Assembly: GCF_014203235.1 (NCBI RefSeq) | Contig: NZ_JACHIN010000007.1 | Span: forward strand, 284,560 to 348,559 | From: Nonomuraea endophytica | Lineage (GTDB): Bacteria; Actinomycetota; Actinomycetes; Streptosporangiales; Streptosporangiaceae | Length of the DNA stretch: 64,000 nt | Direction: 5' to 3' | Part shown: positions 44,213 to 53,263 of the stretch, piece by piece | Numbering within the stretch: the stretch's first letter is position 1 | Layout: the number at the start of each line of letters is the position of its first letter | Position numbers and translations under genes: made by a program | The notes under the pieces: model-generated | Database searches by the model: none | Told to the model about the DNA's origin: nothing | What the model saw: only the letters and a program-made list of their open reading frames with translations

Positions 44213-44537
44213 TTGCCGGGCGCGACGAAATACCCGATCCGGTCAATGCGAACGCCATCAACCAGGATCATTTCTTTTGCCAGCTCCCCGGCGACCGAGA
44301 AACGGCGTGTCGCCGTTTGGCTGAGCGCGGGCCAGGATATATGGCCGCGAAACTTTCCAAGAGACGAAGCCGCACCGCACGTGTACTGATCTGAGCAGAG
44401 GGTATCCGACCTACTACGCGGAGTTCGCGCAACCGGATGCCAACAGAAATCAGCGCGTGCAGATCAAGGGCGACTACGCCCCCCGCGCACGAAAGAATTT
44501 GCGGCGGCATCTCTTTTCAGATGCAAGGAAATGTTTC
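44213..44537 (+). other. Long lower-GC leader before the two unknown large genes
   Basis: 325 bp with noticeably more A and T than the surrounding coding DNA. An 8-bp perfect hairpin (AAACGGCG at 44300-44307, CGCCGTTT at 44311-44318) is the only clear structure. A 67-codon open frame at 44186-44389 lacks any support. The AAGGAA ribosome binding site for the next gene is at 44524-44529. The composition hints at acquired DNA or a conserved regulatory leader. Confidence 0.45.
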
Positions 44538-46193
44538 ATGAGCGCTCAGGATTCCAATCTCTCGTCGACCGGATTCGACTATGTCGTCGCGGTGACACAG
44601 GACAGCATCAACAGCACCCTGGCCGAATACCTCTACGCCGGACTGCCGGAGGCCATCCTGTGTTACGTATATCAGGGCGACCAGCCGGTGCCGATCGACT
44701 TCGCCACCTTCGTGGCCGGGGCGGAAAACACGGATCCTTTCACCGTGCCCGACGGCACGCCGTCGTCCGACGCGAGAGTGCAGAATCTCGACAACGCCAA
44801 TTTCGCGTTCGCCGTAAAGGCGAAGCTCGGCCTTCCGCCCGGCATCGATCCTTCGTCGCTGCCGCCGATCGTCGTGCTGAAGCCGGGGCAGTCGAACGTG
44901 ACGTACACGCTGATGTTCGCGGAGTTCGTCGCGACCGAGCTTCTCTACGGCCCGCACGATTCGATGACCTGGTTCAACCAGGCGCAGCCGTCCGGCACGA
45001 GCTGGACCTTCTCCGGCGCCGTCGACCTGGACTTCCGGGACACCTCCTTCACGAGCCTGCCCCCGGACGCGCAGAGCCGGCTCAAGGGCATCGGCGACCC
45101 CGACATGTTCGGCGTTCAGCAGCTCTACTACGACCTGAACAGCTCCGACCTGGAGCAGGGCTTCCAGTTCGACAACCAGCCGTCGAACAGCGTGCTCAAC
45201 GCGTTCATGACGAGCGACTTCATCGACACCTACTGGAAGGCGCTCGGTGGCGGCGAGGTGCTCGGCTACACCGCGAAGCAGGTGACGGACACCTCGCCGT
45301 CCTCGATCGCGGTGACGGACGTGAACTTCTTCACCCCGGACGCCGTCGGCACGGAGAACGCGCCGCTCACGCTGAACTACCTGTGCGCCACCAACTACGA
45401 CCAGCTGCCGGACACCACGCACGCCGGGTTCGGCTGGAACTGGATCGAGCCCGGCGAGGTGTCCCAGTACGACGGCGTGGCGGCCCTGAACAGGAACACG
45501 TTCGCCAACTATCTCATCAACTTCTACAACGGTAATCAAACGCTGTCCGAATACATCTCATGCAACTGCTTGACCGGGGACGTGACCCTCGTCTGCGATT
45601 CTCCCAACGTCACCTACAATTTCAATCTCTTCTACAGCAATCCGACGATAACTTTTCCGGCGTCCGGGTCGACCATCATCTCCGTCGCATTCGGCAGCAC
45701 CGCTTCCGACGAGTGCGGAGGTCCGGTGCTCGGCGGGAAGATGGAACTCAACAGCACCTACGACTTCTCGGTGAGCGTCCAGGAAAACTTGATGATCATC
45801 AGCCAGCACCTCGTCATCTACACCTACATAAGACACGCGGGGAGCGGCGCCGGCGGCAATATCGTCGACAAAGCCATCACGGACGTCTATTCGATGGGCG
45901 TGGACGACACCGGCAGCATCGTGGTCTCTCCGCCGGATTCGAACGTGGTCGACAACTCGCAGACGCCAGGGCAGAACGGCTTCCTGAACTGGTTCACGGG
46001 AGTCAACCAGCTGCTCGATTACACGAAGCAATACACGCAGGGTTGCTACGCGACCGCCATGACGGATATTCCGGCGTCATTCGTGGAGAACTTCGTCTTT
46101 CCCGGCGGATCAACGTTCTCATTCAGCGACGCCGCGTTCTCCGACAACCAGGACCTCGTCTCGCACATCACCTACGCCGACCCGTCGCAGTGA
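44538..46193 (+). CDS. Large protein of unknown family, first of a two-gene cassette
   Basis: 551 aa, acidic, with no signal peptide or transmembrane helix. It starts SAQDSNLSSTGFDYVVAVTQDSINSTL. The sequence reads as beta-rich throughout, with many Thr, Ser and Asn, and seven scattered Cys including SCNCLTGDVTLVCD near residue 340. The N-terminal pattern of a conserved Asp followed by VTQDSIN recalls TULIP/P47-type proteins (lipid-binding proteins from toxin clusters), but this is a weak impression. ATG at 44538 follows AAGGAA. Codon use is mixed: AT-richer near both ends and GC-rich in the middle. The next gene starts 16 bp later. Confidence 0.75.
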   Translation: MSAQDSNLSSTGFDYVVAVTQDSINSTLAEYLYAGLPEAILCYVYQGDQPVPIDFATFVAGAENTDPFTVPDGTPSSDARVQNLDNANFAFAVKAKLGLPPGIDPSSLPPIVVLKPGQSNVTYTLMFAEFVATELLYGPHDSMTWFNQAQPSGTSWTFSGAVDLDFRDTSFTSLPPDAQSRLKGIGDPDMFGVQQLYYDLNSSDLEQGFQFDNQPSNSVLNAFMTSDFIDTYWKALGGGEVLGYTAKQVTDTSPSSIAVTDVNFFTPDAVGTENAPLTLNYLCATNYDQLPDTTHAGFGWNWIEPGEVSQYDGVAALNRNTFANYLINFYNGNQTLSEYISCNCLTGDVTLVCDSPNVTYNFNLFYSNPTITFPASGSTIISVAFGSTASDECGGPVLGGKMELNSTYDFSVSVQENLMIISQHLVIYTYIRHAGSGAGGNIVDKAITDVYSMGVDDTGSIVVSPPDSNVVDNSQTPGQNGFLNWFTGVNQLLDYTKQYTQGCYATAMTDIPASFVENFVFPGGSTFSFSDAAFSDNQDLVSHITYADPSQ

Positions 46194-46209
46194 AAGCACC
46201 GGAAACACC

Positions 46210-49200
46210 ATGAAGATCTCTTTCGACTCCGAGCTGATGGAGAACCACAAGGCCGCCGTGGTCATGGCCCCCGACCAGGCCTTCGAGGTGCTCCAGTCGC
46301 AGGACGGCGACGCGCTCTTCTTCTCGATCGGAACCGACGACGTCTGCTACCTCACCCGCGAGGTGACCGAGACCCCGACCGGCTGGAACAGGATCGACCT
46401 CAGCAGCGGCCTGTCGGCGCGGAACGGCGGCGCGCCGGTGACGGCCAAGGCGTTCGCCGTCACCCAGAACGCCCAGACGCTCGCCATCGACCTCGCGCTC
46501 GCGGTGACCGTCAGCGGCGCGGACGTCCTGTATCTCTCGCTCGGCAACGCGAACACGGACGCGGCCTGGGCGGACGGTGTCACCTGGACGGCCGTCCCGT
46601 TCGACGCGGGAACCGCGCCCGACCCGCTCACCATCGCCGACGTGAGCATCATGAACCTCCCCGCGACCGAGGGTCCGGGCACCGTCGAGGACATCTTCGT
46701 CGACGTCCTGCGCCGGCCGGGCGACTCACTGGAGCTGCTCGACCGCTACTACATCACGCCCGGCGACTCGCCCCAGTGGAACCCGCACGAGCTCGCCGCC
46801 GACTTCGCCGCGAACAGCGTCGTGAACTGCCTCGGGCAGCGGGAGAACGACCCGATTCCCGGCATCTACACCTTCGGCATGATCAGCAGTGAGCCCCAAC
46901 TGCTCTTCACACCGCAGTACAACTACTTCGCCCCCGAGAACGCGCCCGACCCCGCCCGGCTGACGCCACCGGCGGGGACCAGCACGATCGCGGCGGCGCT
47001 CAACGGCTCCGGCGTGACCAACCTGTTCGTGTCCGCCGCGGACGGCCTGTACGTGTTCACGCCGGACAACCAGCACGACAAGGCCACACCGGTCCAGATC
47101 GTGACCGGGAGCCTCCTGGCCGGCGCCGACACCCTCGCCGCGGCGACCGACGCCGAAGGCACAGCGGTCTGGGCTCTCGGCCCGCAGGGCGCCCTGTGCT
47201 ACGTGCGCTGCGCCGCGGGCAGCGAGGCGGACCCGGCCGCGTGGTCGGCGCCGGTGCCGCTGCTGCCTTCGGCGGAGCGGTTCGCGTTCTTCCTGAACCT
47301 CGGCGCCGGCAACAACGTCCTGTTCGCCGACCTGGACGGCCAGGACCTCGTCCAGCTCACCCAGGATCCCGTCACCACCGACTGGCTCCAGCGCTCCATC
47401 CTGCTGCCCGCCACCGATCCGGACGACGTGATCACGTACAACACCTTCACCACGCACGTCACCGTCACCGACGACGACGGTCTCGCGGCGCCGTACACCA
47501 ATGTGGCGGTGACCGCGACCAGCCCGGTGAGCGTCTACCTGGACGACGTCTACCACCTGCTCTCACCGACGGTGCCGGTGAACACGGCCACCGACGCGAC
47601 CGGGGTGCTGACCGTCGTCCAGGAGACCCAGTCGCTGGCCGCCGTCTGCTTCCGCGTCGTCCTGACCGGCACGCCGGCCGTCGTGGCCGACGTCAACCCC
47701 ATGAGCAACGCCATCGCGACGCTGAACGGCGTGCAGACAGGTGACGACCTGCGGGCCGTCGTGGTCACGAACGCGGACGGGTCACAGGCGCCGCTCGTGC
47801 CCTCCGGCGTCTCCACGGCGGACAGCGACAGCGCCGCCAAGGCCCTCGCGCAGTTCATGACCATCAACTCCGGGCTGCCGCAGGACGGCTCCCGGCAACA
47901 GCCCGACGACTCGGCCACCCGCGAGGGCGCCGCGCCGAGGGTGTGGGGCTTGTCGTTCACCGGCGGCGGCCTCACCTACCACGAGGGATACGAAGCCCGG
48001 GTGGGCGGGGCCATCGCGGCGGCCATGGGTGACTTCTTCTCCTGGCTCGAGGACTGCTTCGACGACGTCACGAGCTTCGTCGTGCAGGAGGCCGAGGGCA
48101 TCTACCACCTCTTCGCGACCATCGCCGGCGAGGTCTACGACGTGTTGCTCGACTGCGTCGCCGCGGTGGCGCACGCCGTGGAGTTCGTCCTCAAGAAGAT
48201 CGAGGTGTTCTTCGAGGACCTGATCAAGTGGCTGGGCTTCCTGTTCGTCTGGTCGGACATCGTCCGCACGCACAACGTGCTGAAGAACATCTTCACGCAG
48301 TACGTTGCGAAGAGCATCGACGGGCTCAGCGACGCCAGAACCCAGTTGCAGCACGCGTTCACCGATGTGCAGAGGTACGTCGACGCGTGGGCCGATCTGC
48401 CCGGCAACGTTCCACCGAGCCTGAGCGGCACCACCCGCGGCAGTGTCGTGGCGTCCAGCCCGCCGGTGCCCGGCCAGAACAGCCCGCAGAGCAACTGGGG
48501 GCTGCACCAGCTGAAGAGCAACGCGTCCAACGGCACCACGACCGCCCAGCCCAACCAGGGGGTCACGGGTGACGTGCCGGCCACGCTCCAGCCGCTGGTG
48601 GACGCCCTGAGCCGGGAGGAGGAGATCTTCCAGCAGGCACTCGCCAGCTTCAAGAGCAACATCATCGACAAGATCGACCAGATCTCGTACTCCCAGATCG
48701 TCACGGAAGTGATCGCGATCATCACCGACGCGTTCTTGGAGAGCGTCGAGAACGTCCTGCTCGCGGCGGTCGACGTGCTGGCCGACCTCGTCGACGGCGT
48801 CATGGACATCCTCGAAGCGACCATCGAGATCCCCGTCCTGTCGTGGCTCTACAAGGAGGTCTCCGGCAACGACCTGAGCCTGCTGGACGCGGCCTGCCTG
48901 GTGGCCGCCATCCCGGTCACGATCGGCTACAAGCTCATCGCCGACGAGGCGCCGTTCCCTGACGACGCCACCACGACCGCGCTGATCGACGCGCCGGACT
49001 TCGCGACCATCCAGCGGATCTGCACCCCCGCGGACGTCCGCGCCGCCAGGGGAGCCGCGAAGGACTCGACCAGCGACATCCTGGCGCTCACCGGGGGCGT
49101 CTGCGCCATGGCCGGAGCGGTGGCGGTGAGCGTGCTCCAGCCGCTGGCCACGAAGGCCCGGCAGTTCAAGGTGGTCACGCAGGCCTTCCCGGTCCTCAAC

Positions 49201-49659
49201 AGCCTGGCGTGCGTGTCGTACTGGGTCTACGTGGCCCCCGACGTCATGGGCCAGATCCAGGACCTGAAGGACCAGAAGTGGTGGGCCATCACCAACCAGG
49301 CCCTCACCGATCTCATGATCGTGAAGTCGCTCGTGGATCTGGGCGTCGGGCTGACCGCGCAGGACTCGGGCGCGAGCAAGGTATGGAGCCCGGCGTCTCC
49401 CTGGGTGGACTTCGCCGAGAACATCATGTGGGAGGTGCCGACCATCGGCGCGAGCGTCGATGCGGAGAACCAGAACACGATCGGCGTTCTGAACGGCTGG
49501 GCCGGGACCTGTTTCGACGGCAGCGGCGTCCTGTCGCCGTTGCTGGCGGACGACGAGGAACCCGTCACCTGGGGCGCCGCGGTCGCCGCCGCGACCCTGT
49601 TCAACCTCGCCTACGGCTCGATGTCCTGCGCGGCCGGATCCCTGGCGGCCAAATCCTGA
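46210..49659 (+). CDS. Giant protein of unknown family with beta-propeller-like N-half and hydrophobic helical C-half
   Basis: 1149 aa, no signal peptide. Residues 1-400 contain repeated beta-rich units with segments like NLFVSAADGLYVFTP and NVLFADLDGQDLVQL, suggesting a propeller or sugar-binding beta domain. Residues 405-505 look Ig-like. After a linker come long amphipathic/hydrophobic helices (598-700), a Ser/Pro/Gln-rich linker (735-790), further helices (795-915) and strongly hydrophobic helices (950-1020). Helical bundles attached to a binding domain recall pore-forming or membrane-remodelling proteins; this is inference. It is translated from 16 bp after the preceding gene, so the two surely form an operon. 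Confidence 0.72.
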   Translation: MKISFDSELMENHKAAVVMAPDQAFEVLQSQDGDALFFSIGTDDVCYLTREVTETPTGWNRIDLSSGLSARNGGAPVTAKAFAVTQNAQTLAIDLALAVTVSGADVLYLSLGNANTDAAWADGVTWTAVPFDAGTAPDPLTIADVSIMNLPATEGPGTVEDIFVDVLRRPGDSLELLDRYYITPGDSPQWNPHELAADFAANSVVNCLGQRENDPIPGIYTFGMISSEPQLLFTPQYNYFAPENAPDPARLTPPAGTSTIAAALNGSGVTNLFVSAADGLYVFTPDNQHDKATPVQIVTGSLLAGADTLAAATDAEGTAVWALGPQGALCYVRCAAGSEADPAAWSAPVPLLPSAERFAFFLNLGAGNNVLFADLDGQDLVQLTQDPVTTDWLQRSILLPATDPDDVITYNTFTTHVTVTDDDGLAAPYTNVAVTATSPVSVYLDDVYHLLSPTVPVNTATDATGVLTVVQETQSLAAVCFRVVLTGTPAVVADVNPMSNAIATLNGVQTGDDLRAVVVTNADGSQAPLVPSGVSTADSDSAAKALAQFMTINSGLPQDGSRQQPDDSATREGAAPRVWGLSFTGGGLTYHEGYEARVGGAIAAAMGDFFSWLEDCFDDVTSFVVQEAEGIYHLFATIAGEVYDVLLDCVAAVAHAVEFVLKKIEVFFEDLIKWLGFLFVWSDIVRTHNVLKNIFTQYVAKSIDGLSDARTQLQHAFTDVQRYVDAWADLPGNVPPSLSGTTRGSVVASSPPVPGQNSPQSNWGLHQLKSNASNGTTTAQPNQGVTGDVPATLQPLVDALSREEEIFQQALASFKSNIIDKIDQISYSQIVTEVIAIITDAFLESVENVLLAAVDVLADLVDGVMDILEATIEIPVLSWLYKEVSGNDLSLLDAACLVAAIPVTIGYKLIADEAPFPDDATTTALIDAPDFATIQRICTPADVRAARGAAKDSTSDILALTGGVCAMAGAVAVSVLQPLATKARQFKVVTQAFPVLNSLACVSYWVYVAPDVMGQIQDLKDQKWWAITNQALTDLMIVKSLVDLGVGLTAQDSGASKVWSPASPWVDFAENIMWEVPTIGASVDAENQNTIGVLNGWAGTCFDGSGVLSPLLADDEEPVTWGAAVAAATLFNLAYGSMSCAAGSLAAKS

Positions 49660-49669
49660 TATTCCATCA

Positions 49670-49699
49670 TTGACAGGTCATACATGAAGCTTCTATGTT
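49670..49699 (+). promoter_or_regulatory. Candidate promoter of carotenoid oxygenase gene
   Basis: TTGACA (49670-49675), 18-bp spacer, TATGTT (49694-49699); the expected transcription start is about 20 bp before the ATG at 49726. It begins 11 bp after the stop of the giant gene. Confidence 0.5.
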
Positions 49700-49725
49700 C
49701 GACCTATCACGATAGGAGTATCGGC

Positions 49726-51024
49726 ATGGAAAAGGCCTACCTGACCGGCAATCTGGCTCCCGTTCCCGACGAGATCGACGCCTACGATCTTCCGGTGGAG
49801 GGCGCGCTGCCTCCCGAGCTCACCGGACGCTACTTCCGCAACGGCCCCAACCCCCGCCCGGGCGAGGACCCCGGGCACTGGTTCGGCGGGCACGGGATGC
49901 TCCACGGCATCCGCCTGCGCGACGGCCGGGCCGAGTGGTACCGGAACCGGTGGGTGAAGACCAAGGCGTTCACCGACGGGGCCGATCTGGTCGGCGAGAA
50001 GGGCGTCGATCTGGCCGCCACCCAGGCCAACACCAGCGTGATCAGGCACGACGGCCGCATCTTCGCGCTGATCGAGGTCGGCCTGCCGTACGAGATGACG
50101 CCTGAGCTCGACACGGTCGGGCCGGTCGACTTCCAGGGGAAGCTGGCGACGGCGATGACCGCGCACCCCAAGCAGGACCCGATCACCGGCGAGCTGCACT
50201 TCTTCGGCTACGGGTTCTTCCCGCCCTTCCTGACCTACCACCGGCTGTCGGCGGGGGGTGAGCTGGTGGAGACGAAGGAGATCGAGGTTCCGGGCGCGAC
50301 GATGATGCACGACTTCGCGATCACCGAGAACTACCTGGTCTGGCTGGACCTTCCGGTCACCTTCGACCTGGAGCGCGGCGCGGGGATGCCCTACGCCTTC
50401 GACGAGGGATACGGCGCGCGGATCGGGCTGACGCCGCGGGCCGGCGGGGTGACCCGGTGGTTCGACGTGGACCCGTGCTACGCCTTCCACGTCGGCAACG
50501 CCTGGGAGGACGCCGAGGGCCGCGTGGTGCTCACCGCAGCCCGCTACACCCCCAAGGTCTTCGCCGACCTGTGGGAGCACATCAGCGGCCGGGCCGACGC
50601 CGCCCGCCACGCCGCGGGCACGGTCAGCGCCTCCCTCTACAGCTGGACGCTCGACCCGGCCACGGGCAAGGTGTCCGAGGAGCCGCTGGACGACCGCGAC
50701 GTCGAGTTCCCGACGCTGAACGAGCAGCGGCTCGGCCTCGGCAGCCGCTACCTCTACACGGTCGGCGACCGCCAGATCGTCAAGTACGACCACCAGAGCG
50801 GCGCCGCCTCCGCCCTCGCGACCGGCGGCGCGACCGGCGAGGCGGTGTTCGTCCCGGCCGAGGGCGCGCGGGCCGAGGACAAGGGCTGGCTGCTGTCGAT
50901 CGTCACCTCGGGCGAGGCCTCGCGCCTGCTCGTGGCCGACGCGCGCGACCTTTCGGAGGTAGCGTCGGTACGGCTGCCGCGACGGGTCCCCGCCGGCTTC
51001 CACGGATCCTGGCTGGAGGACTGA
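49726..51024 (+). CDS. Carotenoid oxygenase (apocarotenoid-cleaving, RPE65/CCD family)
   Basis: 432-aa seven-bladed propeller dioxygenase that cleaves carotenoid or stilbene double bonds using Fe(II). The four iron-binding His are visible: His147 (TAHPKQDP), His195 (MMHDFAIT), His255 (YAFHVGN) and His426 (GFHGSW). GRYFRNGPNP is the typical N-terminal motif. The ATG at 49726 behind TAGGAG is preferred over 49684. No carotenoid biosynthetic genes are in the window, so the substrate is unknown. The GNAT gene starts 6 bp after its stop. Confidence 0.92.
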   Translation: MEKAYLTGNLAPVPDEIDAYDLPVEGALPPELTGRYFRNGPNPRPGEDPGHWFGGHGMLHGIRLRDGRAEWYRNRWVKTKAFTDGADLVGEKGVDLAATQANTSVIRHDGRIFALIEVGLPYEMTPELDTVGPVDFQGKLATAMTAHPKQDPITGELHFFGYGFFPPFLTYHRLSAGGELVETKEIEVPGATMMHDFAITENYLVWLDLPVTFDLERGAGMPYAFDEGYGARIGLTPRAGGVTRWFDVDPCYAFHVGNAWEDAEGRVVLTAARYTPKVFADLWEHISGRADAARHAAGTVSASLYSWTLDPATGKVSEEPLDDRDVEFPTLNEQRLGLGSRYLYTVGDRQIVKYDHQSGAASALATGGATGEAVFVPAEGARAEDKGWLLSIVTSGEASRLLVADARDLSEVASVRLPRRVPAGFHGSWLED

Positions 51025-51029
51025 ACCGC

Positions 51030-51596
51030 ATGGAGATCGTGACCGCCGACAAGGCGAACGACCTGGAGGAGATCGGCGAGGTGCTCGGACGGGCGTTCGC
51101 CGACGACCCGGTGATGGAGTGGATGATGCCGGTGGTCGCGAGCCGGCCGAGGATGTTCGCCGCGCTGGGCCGCTACATGCACGACGTGGTGGAGGTGGCC
51201 CGCGACGGGAGCGGCGCGGTGGCCGGGGCGGCGCTCTGGGACCCGCCCGGCTTCGAACCCGACATGGAGACCGGCGGGCCCGCGCTGCTGGAGGTGATGG
51301 GCGACCGGGTCACGTACGGCATGCGGTTGGAGGAGGTGTTCGCCGAACACCGCCCGAAGGAGCCGCACTGGTACCTCGCCCAGATCGGCACCGACCCGGC
51401 GCTCCAGGGCACCGGCGTGGGCGGGGCGCTGCTGCGCTCCGGGCTGGCCAGGTGCGCGGGACTGCCGGTCTACCTGGAGAGCAGCAAGGAGACGAACATC
51501 CCGATCTACGAGCGGTTCGGCTTCGCCGTGACCAGCGAGATCAAGCTGCCCGACGGCCCGGCGGTATGGGGAATGCTGCGCCCGGCCGTCCTCTGA
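51030..51596 (+). CDS. GNAT family N-acetyltransferase
   Basis: 188 aa with the GNAT acetyl-CoA motif A (LAQIGTDPALQGTGVGGALLRSGL) and motif B (YLESSKETNIPIYERFGFAV). The substrate is unknown. It is close to the carotenoid oxygenase stop (6 bp) with GGAGGA just before its ATG at 51030, so both are probably one transcript. Confidence 0.88.
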   Translation: MEIVTADKANDLEEIGEVLGRAFADDPVMEWMMPVVASRPRMFAALGRYMHDVVEVARDGSGAVAGAALWDPPGFEPDMETGGPALLEVMGDRVTYGMRLEEVFAEHRPKEPHWYLAQIGTDPALQGTGVGGALLRSGLARCAGLPVYLESSKETNIPIYERFGFAVTSEIKLPDGPAVWGMLRPAVL

Positions 51597-51662
51597 ACGG
51601 AGGACAACGGGGTCGGTCGGCCGGAGGTGGTGGAGGCCCGCCGAAATCCGGACCCTGAAGGC

Positions 51663-52484
51663 ATGGACACCGCAGTGCACGTCCGCGGACTCGCCAAGCG
51701 CTACGGCGCGTTAGAGGCGGTCCGCGGCATCGATCTGGACATCCACCGGGGCGAGACCTTCGCCCTTCTCGGCCCGAACGGCGCGGGCAAGTCGACCACC
51801 ATAGAAATCCTCGAAGGGCTCAGGAAGCGCGACGGCGGCGAGGTCAGCGTGCTGGGCGCCGACCCGCACCGGCCGACCCGCGCCTGGCGGGCCCGCGTGG
51901 GCATCGTCCCCCAGACGGCCGGTGACGTGGCCGAGGTCTCGGTACGCGAGATCGTCACCCACTTCGCCCGCTTCTACCCGGCCCCGGCCGACCCCGACGA
52001 GGTCATCGACCGGGTGGGGCTGGCCGAGAAGGCGAAGGCCCGCGTGGCCAAGCTCTCCGGCGGCCAGCGCCGCCGCCTGGACGTGGCACTGGGCCTGATC
52101 GGCAACCCCGAGCTGCTCTTCCTGGACGAGCCGACCACCGGCTTCGACCCGGAGGCCCGCCGCCGCTTCTGGGAGCTGATCAGGAGCCTGGAGGCCACCA
52201 CGATCCTGCTCACCACGCACTACCTCGACGAGGCCGAGGAACTGGCCGACCGGGTGGCGGTGATCGCGGGCGGGCGGATCGTGGCCGAGGGCACCCCGCG
52301 TACCCTCGGCGGGCGGGCGAGCGACGAGGCCACGGTCACGTGGGCGGACGGCCAGGAGCGTACGGACACGCCGACCAAGACGATCGCCGAGCTCATGACC
52401 CGCTACGACGGCGAGATCCCCGAGTTGCGCGTCACCCGGCCCACGCTGGAGGACGTCTACCTGCGTCTGGTGGAGGAGTCATGA
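51663..52484 (+). CDS. ABC transporter ATP-binding protein (exporter, NatA-like)
   Basis: 273 aa ABC-2-type ATPase: Walker A GPNGAGKST (37-45), signature LSGGQRRR (131-138), Walker B LLFLDEP (151-157) and the H-loop in LLTTHYLDEAEEL. ATG at 51663; a small in-frame extension to 51627 lacks support. It overlaps the permease start by 4 bp and is followed by a histidine kinase and response regulator, the layout of drug or peptide sensing-export modules. Confidence 0.93.
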   Translation: MDTAVHVRGLAKRYGALEAVRGIDLDIHRGETFALLGPNGAGKSTTIEILEGLRKRDGGEVSVLGADPHRPTRAWRARVGIVPQTAGDVAEVSVREIVTHFARFYPAPADPDEVIDRVGLAEKAKARVAKLSGGQRRRLDVALGLIGNPELLFLDEPTTGFDPEARRRFWELIRSLEATTILLTTHYLDEAEELADRVAVIAGGRIVAEGTPRTLGGRASDEATVTWADGQERTDTPTKTIAELMTRYDGEIPELRVTRPTLEDVYLRLVEES

Positions 52485-53263
52485 TCACGCTGTCCAGGGC
52501 CGCCTTCGAGCTCAAGATCTTCTTCCGTGCCCGCGACCAGGTCGTCTTCACCTTCTCCTTCCCGATCGTGTTGCTGGTGCTGTTCAGCGCGATCTTCGCC
52601 GGGACCCTGGAGGGGACGGCCGTCACGGTCTCGCAGCTCTACGCGGCGGCGCTGATCAGCGCGGGCATCCTCAGCGTGAGCTTCCAGAACCTCGCCATCA
52701 GCATCGCGGTCGAGCGCGAGGAGGGCGGGCTCAAGCGGCTGGCGGGCACGCCGATGCCCAAGAGCGCGTACTTCGCCGGCAAGGTCCTGAGCGTCCTGGT
52801 GATCGCGGCCATCGAGGTGGCGCTGCTGCTGGCCGTGGCGGTGTTCCTGTACGACCTGGAGCTGCCCGCCGACCTGGCCGGCTGGTTGACCTTCTCCTGG
52901 GTGCTGGTCCTGGGACTGGCGTCCGGCAGCCTGCTGGGCATCGCGGCCAGCAGCCTGCCCAGCTCGGCCAAGTCCGCGGCGGCGGTGATCACGCTGCCGT
53001 TCGTGGTGCTGCAGTTCATCTCCGGGATCTACATCCCCTTCACCGAGCTGCCGCCGTGGCTCATCAACGTCGCCTCGGTCTTCCCGCTGCGGTGGGTGGC
53101 CCAGGGGTTCCGTTCGGTGTTCATCGGCGACGGCGGGGTGGCGCTGGAGATGGCCAGGTCGTATGAATTGGGCAAGGTCGCCCTGGTGCTGGGCGCGTGG
53201 ACGGTCGGAGGCCTGGCGCTGTGCCTGATGACGTTCCGGTGGAAGAGCCGCCGCGACGGCTGA
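52481..53263 (+). CDS. ABC-2 type permease
   Basis: 260 aa with about six transmembrane helices, including VVFTFSFPIVLLVLFSAIFAG, and the ABC2 signature around FVVLQFISGIYIPFTELPPWL. ATG overlaps the ATPase stop (ATGA). It forms the channel of the exporter; substrate unknown. Confidence 0.92.
   Translation: MITLSRAAFELKIFFRARDQVVFTFSFPIVLLVLFSAIFAGTLEGTAVTVSQLYAAALISAGILSVSFQNLAISIAVEREEGGLKRLAGTPMPKSAYFAGKVLSVLVIAAIEVALLLAVAVFLYDLELPADLAGWLTFSWVLVLGLASGSLLGIAASSLPSSAKSAAAVITLPFVVLQFISGIYIPFTELPPWLINVASVFPLRWVAQGFRSVFIGDGGVALEMARSYELGKVALVLGAWTVGGLALCLMTFRWKSRRDG

Noticed and set aside
44186..44389. 67-aa plus-strand ORF in the leader of the unknown operon
   Set aside because: No ribosome binding site, starts inside the nucS terminator hairpin, and the composition looks random.
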